DNA of 35,278 nucleotides from Chitinophagaceae bacterium. Its GTDB lineage: Bacteria > Bacteroidota > Bacteroidia > Chitinophagales > Chitinophagaceae. The notes under the pieces are model-generated. The model saw only the letters and a program-made list of their open reading frames with translations, was not told the DNA's origin and did no database searches. How positions within the stretch are numbered: position 1 is the first letter of the stretch; every line of letters starts with the position of its first letter. The position numbers and the translations under genes are program-made. The DNA is taken from assembly GCA_016720775.1 (NCBI GenBank), contig JADKJX010000008.1, positions 1 to 35,278 on the forward strand, written 5' to 3'. Of the stretch, positions 28,114 through 35,278 are shown piece after piece.

Positions 28114-29363
28114 ATGCGCACACCCATTAGGCCTTTCGATCTCCCTTGCCATCAGCTGCTGCTGGATACCACATTTTCCAGGTCGTTAAAGCAGTCAGCC
28201 AGTCGGCTCTCCCAAAGCAAGGACGATCATTTATTCTGTGTATTGGGGAATTACCGCTTTAGCGATACTCAGCTTCCTGCTGTTTGTTTATACCGATCAG
28301 AATTTCCTGGGCAAGAAAGTAAGGACCTACCTGTTTCGCAACGGTGATCGGGTTGTCGATGGCAAAAATGGTTGCGGTTATTTTCTTTTTGGTGGATGAG
28401 TGTGCGAAGGGGCATTCAATGGGTTGCCGGAAAATTATTCTTCAACAATACCAATGTGGATGGCATGAGCGGCGATGGCACTCAGCCGTTCCATGTTTTT
28501 AAGCTGGTTGGGACTTAGGGCCGGCGGCACCTGTTCGGGAGCCTGGTTTATGGTTTTGGCAATAAGTACAATTACAGTCTGAAAAAGATTCCCTGGCTTT
28601 TGAAAATTTACCGGCGGCATTCAAAAGGATTAAAAATTATTCACATCAGCGATATTCACAGCGGAAGCTTTACCGATAAAAAGCAGTGCAGCATGGTGTA
28701 GAGAAAATACTGAAAGAAAAAGCGGACATCATCTCTCTTTACCGGCGACCGGTAAATGACCGGGCCACCGAGATGGAAGAATACATGGATGTGTTCAGAA
28801 AACTGAATGCGCCGATGGGTGTGTACAGCACATTTGGCAACCACGATTATGGGGATTATGCACGCGGGCCCACAAGGTGTTAGCCGCGAGCAGAACCTGG
28901 AGAACCTGAAACAGGTGCATGCAAACCTTGGGCAGGGATTGCTGATGAATGAGCACGTGGTGCTTGAAAGATGGCGAGCAGATCGCATTACTCCCGGAAT
29001 TGAGAACTGGAGCACAAAGCAAGGTTTCCCAAACTATGGCCGTATGGACCTGGCACCCCGGTTCTGAAAATATCCTTTCAAGAATTTTAATGAGCCACGA
29101 TCCCAGCCATTGGGATGCGGAAGTAAAAGCGAAATATCCCGATGTTGACCTGATGCTGAGCGGCCATACCCACGGTGGCACAATTCCGGTGTGGAGATAC
29201 CCGGCTTTTGAAATGGAGCCCCGTGCAATACATGTACAAACAATGGGCGGGCCTGTATAAGACGGTAAACAAAACTTCGTATGTTAACCCCGGCTTTGGT
29301 TTTATTGGCTATCCCGGCAGGGTGGGGATCATGCCGGAGATAACGGTGATAGAGTTGGTATAG
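28114..29363 (+). CDS. Membrane-anchored metallophosphoesterase
   Basis: A calcineurin-like phosphoesterase of the YaeI-like group, about 410 residues. The N-terminal 140 residues contain hydrophobic helices, readable after correction as SVYWGITALAILSFLLFVYT and TVIGLSMAKMVAVIFFLVDE. The catalytic domain has the metal motifs in order: IIHISDIHSGSF (D-x-H), TGDLVNDRA (GD), STFGNHDYGDY (GNHD), MSHDPSHWD and MLSGHTHGG (GHTH). A YVNPGFGFIGYPGRVG-MPEI-like tail precedes the TAG at 29361. In homologues it hydrolyses phosphomono- or diesters; the substrate here is unknown. Frameshifts occur near 28160, 28400, 28520, 28735, 28880, 29060 and 29180. The start is a best guess because the N-terminal frame is damaged. 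Confidence 0.83.
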
Positions 29364-29443
29364 TCTGGTCAATAGTCATTTGGTGGTACTCCATGATTGT
29401 TTTAACCTTTGCTTAGGGTTTTGTTTTTATCTTTCTTGGGGAA

Positions 29444-30330
29444 ATGAAACAGTAGCCAACCTATTCGCTATTATTTTCTCTATGCTTATTTTTTCCTCCT
29501 GTAAACAGAATTCAGATAACAACCTGCATATACAATATTGCCGAAGAGGGGCTGCAATAAAGCACTGTCACTATTTCCAAGTCTACCGATTTAATATTTC
29601 TGGAACTCAAAGAAAAACATTCGAGTATGCCACTGAAAGAAAAAGCGATGTTTTGGCAACCCATCGCCATGGAAATAAAGAGACTTTCTGATGGAATGGT
29701 AAATTATATTTAAAGTCTGAAAGGAGTTTAAGGATGAGTCAGGAGTGAAAATGACCCGGCAAACAAAGACTGGCAAAATAATTCCAAGGTCACTGAACAC
29801 GTCCTCAAATCGCATGGTAAAGGATCACAGTTATTAAGAAAGTTAGTACAATATAAAACGATATTCTTGTGGTTGACCCTATGATCAAGGCAAGGTTTGA
29901 GAGTGCTATAAATGTTTTTGTAATGGGTCCAGTTATGAACCAGGAGACCCGGTAAAGTTTATTAAATCATTTTTCGGGGAAATACCCATTGCTGCTGTAA
30001 ATGTCATTTGGAGTAAACTTGAAAACAATATCAGGGTATATGAAAATGAACTTTGCAAAGTTTTGCTTTAACCAAATCGGGAGTACTGACGGAGGTTTTA
30101 TGTTTAATGAAATTCAAGTACTTGTAGGCAAAAACAGCACTTGTTTAAAACTGGAGAGGAACTTATTATTGAAGCAGGGATGGGCTCATTTAGTCCTACT
30201 GTCAAATGTACTATTCTGATCAATGGTGAAAATATCCCCGTGATTGATGGTGTTGCCATCTACAAACCTAAAATTCATTTGAAAGCAGGTATAGTACTCG
30301 GGTCCGCTTAAAATTGATTATATAAGCTAA
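29444..30330 (+). CDS. Short GldM-like lipoprotein
   Basis: The product resembles the first half of GldM, the inner-membrane/periplasmic rod of the gliding motor and type IX secretion system. Here it carries a lipobox signal (LLFSLCLFFSSC then K) instead of the usual N-terminal membrane helix. Readable segments are AEEGLQ, TISKSTDLIFLELKEKHSSM, PLKEKAMFWQPIAMEIKRLS (GldM-like coiled first domain) and SFFGEIPIAAVNVIWSKLEN, as in the conserved GG-P-VAALAMLSKFQN region of GldM. FNEIQVLVGKNSTCL, GEELIIEAGMGSFSPTVKCT and ILINGENIPVIDGVAIYKP come last. About 295 residues are present, whereas GldM is over 500: the C-terminal Ig-like domains are missing. It is isolated from any gldK/L/N. Frameshifts are many. 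The stop may be 30330 or read on to about 30410. Confidence 0.68.
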
Positions 30331-30906
30331 GATGGTATTAAGAAAAGTGTAATAAAAATCTTTCCTACACAGTTGTTGAATAATGCGAACCTCCTCTGGC
30401 ATGCAGATTGAATATTGATTATTGAGCATTTTATTCCTATAATCATACTTCCTCACAATCTCGTCTCCTGCAAAATTTTCCGGAGTAACTTTACCTATTT
30501 GTGCCTGCACGCATTTCCATTCACCATTCTCTTTTATGTAGGTATCTGTGTACATCCAGTAACTGATCAGTTCTTTTCCGTCTTTTATATCAATGCATTT
30601 TGTTTTGTGGAATGTACTCAGGGCGATGTTGCCGAATATTTTGATGTCTTCATCCGGTAGTCCCAGTACGTAACGCCATCAAAGCCATGCGCCCAGTCTT
30701 CCAGGTATTGTTCCGGTCTGGAATTCTCCTTCGCTGGAGATGCGGATAAAATCTTTACGAATAATAAGATTTGTGAAGCAACATCGTTAGTCACAAAATT
30801 ATGAATGAACTTTGCGTTCAGTTTTTCAACTGCGCCATATCCGGTTCCTGTGCATCTACATGCAGCAAACCGAGCGCCATGATGCCAGTGTTAATGATCT
30901 TTTCAT
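30268..30906 (-). CDS. NTF2-like (SnoaL/DUF4440-type) exported protein
   Basis: A small alpha-beta cone fold protein of the nuclear transport factor 2-like superfamily, about 150-200 residues, function unknown. The start MKRS-LTLAS... from 30906 gives a short hydrophobic leader ending VDAQE. Then come LNAKFIHNFVTNDVASQ, IIRKDFIRISSEGE, EQYLEDWAHGFDGVTYWDYR, IKDGKELISYWMYTDTYIKE and NGEWKCVQAQIGKVTPENFA, the usual closing strands of DUF4440-like proteins. The natural end is probably near 30420-30330; the raw frame continues to 30268 and overlaps the convergent GldM-like gene. Frameshifts are present throughout. It overlaps or abuts the M24 gene upstream (11 bases). Confidence 0.65.
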
Positions 30907-30916
30907 CTGCTTAGTT

Positions 30917-31594
30917 TTATTCTGTTATCAATAATTGTTCAAAGAAACCCCGATATTATTTATCCGGTCCACAAATTGAATTTCCAATATCCAATGCCTT
31001 TTGTTTCCCTGTTATCCGGAAGGAATATGCTGCTGTGGTTATCCGGGTGAACATCCAATCCAAGGTCGGCAGGGTCATCCGGCTGTTCATGAGGGGAATG
31101 GCCCACGATATGTCCGCCTGTGTCTCCGCCAAATTCCATCCATATTTTTTGCAAGTTCAGTAACGTAATGAAAGTATGCTGCGCCTGTAAGGTCCCTTCT
31201 TCTGAGGAATACCATTGTTTGCTTCATGCCAGGGCATCTGCTACATCTTTTTTAATTTCATTTTATTGGATCGTTGCCAATAACATACCGGTCCTTCCCA
31301 GGTCTGCTTCCCAGCCATTGAAAATGGGCCCGAAATCCAGGAATACAATATCATCCTCCTCAATAACCCGGTCTGGAGGATTTCCATTGTAGGGGTGAAG
31401 GAAAGTAACCTCCGGCCCGTGCAATTTTTATGCCAAGTTTTCAACGCAAAAACTTCTTTGGCAAGACTGGCTATTTCGACTGATAATTCACGCTCAGATT
31501 TCCCGGCAACGATCAGCCCCCGCTGCTCTACGGCGTTGAATAATTCTATTGCCTTTTGTTGGGCAATTACAAGGTTTTGTCTCACATGATCCAT
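30917..31594 (-). CDS. M24 family metallopeptidase
   Basis: A small creatinase/aminopeptidase-fold protein of about 225 residues. It begins MDHVRQNLVIAQQKAIELFN and EQRGLIVAGKSERELSVEIA. FWHK-ivR and ILQTGLLRR-type sequence come from a broken frame. The first metal ligands sit in a DDIVFLDFGPIFNGWEADLG-like stretch (31290-31360), followed by TYVIGND. Later GGETGGHIVGHSPHEQP supplies the His/Glu metal region, and LDVHPDNHSSIFLPD, HWILEIQFVD and a FFEQLL tail close it. Whether it is an active Xaa-Pro aminopeptidase or a non-peptidase relative cannot be told. The stop TAA (30917-30919) follows FFEQLLITE after correction. Confidence 0.75.
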
Positions 31595-31618
31595 AATGTT
31601 GATTAATGGAGCACAAAA

Positions 31619-32501
31619 CTAGAAGCTCCGGAGAGAGGATCGCTTGTGAAATCCTGCCGTTTTTCTGGCTAGTCCTGAAAGTAATTGGGGAGACCTTGTA
31701 CTGTTTTTGAATGCAGAAGAGAAATAGTCAATACTGTTGAAGCCCGACTGGAAGGCAATATCCGGCAACAGGCAATGCTGTGCTAAGCAGCATCTCGGCA
31801 TCTTAAGGCGCATCGTTGCAGGTATTGGTAAACAGGGTAGCCGATAAATATTTATAGATACCCTGCTAAAATGAAAGGGGCTGATACAGCAATGGTAGCC
31901 GTTCTTCAAGCGAAAGATTCTTCGACAGGTTTTCTTGAGGGTATTTCTTGGCTTTCTCAATCGTTACCAGGTGATGTTTCTTTAATCTTGCCGGGAGCAC
32001 CGGGGCATTTCATAATTAGTGAAACGGGAAAGCACTTCTTCGAGATTTCATTACAAATGTCCATTTCAAGTTTATCCGGGGATCTATCTCTTGCTGCCTG
32101 CAACAATGAATAATGAAGTTGCTCAAGCTGGGGGCTTGTTTTTAAAAGCAACGATTGAATGTCTTTGTTGGTAAAGAACCAATGTGTTTTCAACTGAAGC
32201 TGTTCAGCAATATCTTCGTAAAAAGCTTTTTTAAAAATGATGATGGTGCATTCATCGGGTGCTTCACCCGGGTGCGATACCGTATAATCATAGCCGGGTT
32301 TGCTGATGAGTACGGAACCGGTATGCGTATCCAATGATGCCCGGAATGCATTGTAATAAAAATTGCCCGACAAAGGGTTAAGCAGAGAGAAAGATGTTCG
32401 TTGTATTCTGTCTTCGACCTTGTACATTCATTACAGAGGCACCTGAAATCACATATTTCATAATAGTCGGACGAGAATAGTATGTGTACTTCGGCTTCCA
32501 T
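31619..32501 (-). CDS. AraC family transcriptional regulator with N-terminal cysteine cluster
   Basis: An AraC-type regulator of about 290 residues. From the ATG at 32501 it reads MEAEVHILFSSDYYEI and then CDFRCLCNEC, a C-x3-C-x-C-x2-C cluster. A cupin-like sensor segment follows (GNFYYNAFRASLDTHTGSVL, LISKPGYDYTVSHPGEAPDE, TIIIFKKAFYEDI). The C-terminal DNA-binding domain has the first helix-turn-helix ISPFHFSRVSINIYR region and the second, VADIAFQSGFNSIDYFSSAF, the AraC signature. Frameshifts lie near 32400, 31960, 31860 and 31770. The stop is at 31619. It lies directly upstream of the M24 gene on the same strand, so the two may form an operon. No target is evident. Confidence 0.83.
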
Positions 32502-32541
32502 CAGGATGTAAAAGTAATATTTTATCTGTTTCGGCTATCAC

Positions 32542-32565
32542 TAAAGCCCCGGTTCCGGGGCTTTA
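32542..32565 (-). terminator. Hairpin terminator after the DEAD-box helicase
   Basis: TAAAGCCCCGG-TT-CCGGGGCTTTA is a perfect palindrome just downstream of the helicase gene on the minus strand. The T-run after it is short (CTTTA), so termination may be weak. Confidence 0.65.
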
Positions 32566-32576
32566 AAATCTTTCCA

Positions 32577-34286
32577 TTAGAATCTTCTTTCTTTCCAGGG
32601 CATACGTCCTTTTTCTTTCCCTTCCTTCATCACTTGGTCTGGTTAAAACCTCCGTCTGGCTCATTCATACGGATGGTGCGGTTATTGTAACGTTTGCCAT
32701 CCAATGCATTTATCATTTTGCCTGCAGCATCTTTATCGATCTCCACCCAACTGCTCCTTATCCTCATATCAATTTTGGCCAGCACTTCTTTTTTAAGATT
32801 GCTTTCATCTATTATAAATTGTAGAAACTGGCTTGTAAAACCATCCTTGATGCCGAGGTTAACGAATAAACGGGTATAGCCATTGTCACGCCTGTTGAAG
32901 TTTGTTCTTTCCATTTTCTGCTGCCGCTCATATCTTCCCGGCCCGGCTGCCTTTGTCGCCCCGTATGTCGGCACGGTTCAGGTTCTTCGGCATTTTCATA
33001 GTATTTCGAAATGGCTGAATTCTTCCAATCGAATACCCGTTGCAACACTTCTTCTTTGCTTACTTCGGCAAATTTGGTCATCAGGTCGGGCAATAGGTTT
33101 CCCGTAATCACCATGACTAACATCGGCCATCAGTTTATCCACGAAAAGAAGAACTGTTTTGCGGCAAACATCTTTGCCTGAAGAATATCTACTTTATTAA
33201 ACTTTGCATTGATCATCCGCTCCAGCGATTTGATCTTAAAGCTTTCCCTGCTGTGGCAAATGGAAAGACAAATACCTGTCTTGCCTGCACGGCCCGTACG
33301 TCCGCTGCGGTGTGTGTACACTTCCATATCATCGGGCAACTCGTAATTGATCGCTAGGGTGATTGCATCCACGCTCATTCCCCTTGCGGCCACATCGGTG
33401 GCGATGAGCAATTTGTAAATTCTTACTGCGGAAACGTCCCATTACTTTATCACGCTGTTGCTGGGATAAGTCACCGCTAAGCCTTCAATTTCATACCCGG
33501 CTTTAGCAGGACGTTCAGAAATATCCTAAAGATCGGCTTTGGTACGGGTGAAAATGATGGCATACATGCCGGGATTAAAATCGATCAGTCGTTTCAAAGC
33601 TTCATAACGCTGGTGGGCCAGCACTACAAAATACTGGTGATCGATGTTTCATTACACTGTTCTCTTTACCAACCGTAACTGGGATTCTCCATATAATTTT
33701 TTGGAGATGGCCCTTACTTCGGTGGCATCGTGGCCTGAATAACCAGGTGCTTTCGCGGTTGATGGGACTCTTCAATACAAAATCAATATCATCACGGAAG
33801 CCCATGTTCACATTTCATCGGCTTCGTCACGCACTACGTATTTACTTTTTTGCAGGTCGATCGCCTTTCTTTGATTGAGGTCGATCAATCGCCCGGTTGC
33901 TACCACAATGTGTACGCCCTTCTTCGAAGTTGCGTATCTGCATCATGATAGAGGCGCCGCCATAAACGGCTTCAGTAAAAAATATTGCGGCTGTGTTTTT
34001 AATGTTTCAATGTCGTTGGTGATCTGCAGGCGGAGTTCCCGTGTTGGGCAAACGATCCAAAGCCTGCTACCGGATGTCTTTGTGCCGGTTCGATCAATTG
34101 CAATAAGGGTAAACCAAAAGCAGCCGTTCTACCGGTGCCGGTCTGGGCAAGACCTTAGTAAAATCGCGGTACCTGATAATAGAACAGGGATGGCTTTTCC
34201 TGTATCAATGTCGGGGTTTCAAATCCCTAATTCGGTACGATTGTACCAATTGTTCGTTTCAAGCCTAAGGCTTCAAATGCATTCAT
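32577..34286 (-). CDS. DEAD-box ATP-dependent RNA helicase with C-terminal RNA-binding domain
   Basis: A DEAD-box helicase of about 565 residues (CsdA/DbpA-like architecture), acting on structured RNA, ribosome assembly or cold adaptation in homologues. From MNAFEALGL it has GFETPTLIQE (Q motif), LAQTGTGKTAAFGLPLLQLI (motif I), DEADEM--MGFRDDIDFVLK (motif II, split between frames at 33800-33830) and the SAT motif remnant QATMPP. Domain 2 has LLIATDVAARGMSVDAITLA, then INYELPDDMEVYTHRSGRTG with motif VI. The C-terminus is DLMTKFAEVSKEEVLQRVF, then an RRM-like DbpA domain: GYTRLFVNLGIKDGF, RIRSSWVEIDKDAAGKMINA and LDGKRYNNRTIRMNEPDGG. The raw stop is at 32630; a one-base correction extends a basic tail to 32577. 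The gene is frameshifted throughout. Confidence 0.9.
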
Positions 34287-34596
34287 GAAATTTGTTTTGG
34301 GATAGCCACATGCTGTTTCCTGATCGTACTGAACTTGTCGAAGTACCGAGGATGTCATCCTTTAGGCCGTTGTATCAAGTACTGGGGTGTCAAACTGCCC
34401 CGGGGATAGATCTGTTTTCAACAGCAACTGAGCATGTCATGTAATTCTCAATTATTAATTAATGGGCACCAAGGTAAGGCATTTTATCCTCCAAAACAAT
34501 GTAAATAGCAAACTTTACGTTTAGTTGGCTTTTTAATGGTTTAGTTTAAACTATTTTTTGATTTTTCTATTCTATATGGGGCCACACTCAACCTGT
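34287..34596. other. Intergenic region with a CTTCGACAAGTTCAGTACGA repeat
   Basis: 310 bases between divergent genes. 34321-34350, read on the minus strand, contains CTTCGACAAGTTCAGTACGA, a word common between genes in many bacterial genomes and probably a dispersed repeat. Further on, TCAATTATTAATTAATG (34448-34464) is an AT palindrome, and 34500-34580 is AT-rich promoter-like sequence. The stretch may include a long leader of the helicase mRNA, a known arrangement for cold-shock helicases. No gene is seen. Confidence 0.4.
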
Positions 34597-35278
34597 ATGT
34601 ATAAAATACTGAACCTGCTGCTCGCAGTCTTCCCTTGATTCATTTGCTGTATGGACAGACAGACTCCCTTTCCAAAGCGGACAGGGCCATATTGGATTCC
34701 ATGTTCAAAATGATGAGTTTATTAAGCTGATGATGGGGCCAAAAAGCATAAAAGTTATGTTTGACCTGAACGTGGGCATCGGCAATGGCATTTTCAGCCT
34801 TAAGAATAATTCGCTGAATGCGGGACAATCAAGTACCAATAAACTATTTTATACAGGATCAGCAGGGTATTATCACTTAAAGCGGGCTGGCACTTGTGTG
34901 ACCGGCTTTATGGCAAACGATGAAGGAATCGAAAATGTACCAATATGTTCATCAGCCCTTCCTATATCAGAAGTAAAAGTGTTGAAGCAGGAATATCACA
35001 CACCAGTTTCATGGAAGGCACACCACCAGTTTTGACGTAAGCCCCTTCAGAATGATTTTTATAGCAGCTTCACGTATAAAAAACATGGATACAGCCCGGT
35101 CTTGCTGTTGGTTTTCTTTTGGAAAGCAAAGAATATTTTGATACGGCATTCTGGTTCTTAAACCGGGTGGTGCATATACGGAGGATACGATCACGACAAG
35201 GTTGTATGGTTTATCAGCAATATTATCGCCTCACATGAATGAATTTTACAAACTGATCAATAAGAAAGATGCCATTCA
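34597..35278 (+). CDS. Predicted secreted outer-membrane (beta-barrel) protein, 5' part
   Basis: The gene runs off the window. From the ATG at 34597 the product starts MYKILNLLLAVFPLIHLLYG, a signal peptide. Then come DSLSKADRAILDSMFQNDEF and a run of alternating hydrophobic strands with aromatic ends: IKVMFDLNVGIGNGIFSLKN, KLFYTGSAGYYH, VEAGISHTSFMEG, DFYSSFTYKK, IQPGLAVGFSFGK and FWFLKPGGAYTEDTITTRLY. These glycine/aromatic strands suit a Bacteroidota outer-membrane barrel. I do not recognise the family. Frameshifts lie near 34635, 34720, 34900, 34950, 35020 and 35110-35165. Confidence 0.6.

Noticed and set aside
1..35278. CRISPR arrays, tRNA or rRNA genes
   Set aside because: No regularly spaced direct repeats, cloverleaf-like sequences or rRNA signatures were found on reading both strands.

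Overview
The window looks like a chromosomal stretch of a Bacteroidota bacterium, most likely a Chitinophagaceae relative. The pointers are families typical of that phylum: DUF4954 next to glmS, DUF5683 inside a parA-parB-dapB cluster, a GldM-like lipoprotein, a short-chain-dehydrogenase-type threonine dehydrogenase, SIMPL and PspC proteins, LytTR and LuxR two-component systems with TPR kinases, and TAnnTTTG-like promoter boxes. KdsA and GlmS imply a Gram-negative envelope with Kdo-containing lipopolysaccharide. I saw no rRNA, tRNA, CRISPR array or insertion sequence.

Sequence quality governs how this should be read. Most genes are recognisable from end to end but are cut by many single- or two-base frameshifts, both insertions and deletions, even in housekeeping genes (carA, aroQ, glmS, aconitase, kdsA, dapB, parA, parB, DEAD helicase). 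This looks like unpolished long-read sequence rather than genuine gene decay. About 13.4-18.2 kb is much cleaner. CDS spans below are full reconstructed genes, and ends marked as approximate depend on the frame.

Layout. 0-1 kb: carA 3' end, then aroQ (+). 0.9-6.5 kb (-): an unknown membrane protein, a SIMPL protein, a DUF4954 left-handed beta-helix protein and glmS. 6.7-9.5 kb: histidine phosphatase (+), mgtE (-), a SET-domain protein (+) and a truncated YceI (-). 9.6-13.2 kb: aconitase (-), a small PspC protein (+) and kdsA (-). 13.4-18.1 kb: a LytTR response regulator and its TPR kinase (-), flanked by an intact lipoprotein gene (+) and an intact unknown 164-aa gene (-). The upstream regions of those two flanking genes share a bipartite sequence element. 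18.1-22.1 kb: a long repeat-rich protein ending in a self-cleaving S74 chaperone domain (-). It lies between a short remnant of an epimerase-like gene start and an intact-length tdh-type epimerase gene (+).

22.2-27.7 kb is one tightly packed minus-strand unit: parA, parB, DUF5683, dapB, a TPR histidine kinase and a LuxR-type regulator. Stop/start overlaps between parB, DUF5683 and dapB suggest translational coupling. 28.1-35.3 kb: metallophosphoesterase (+), a short GldM-like lipoprotein (+), an NTF2-like protein (-), an M24 peptidase (-), an AraC regulator with a cysteine cluster (-), a DEAD-box RNA helicase (-) and the start of a predicted secreted outer-membrane protein (+). Several intergenic regions carry short palindromic or word-repeat elements.
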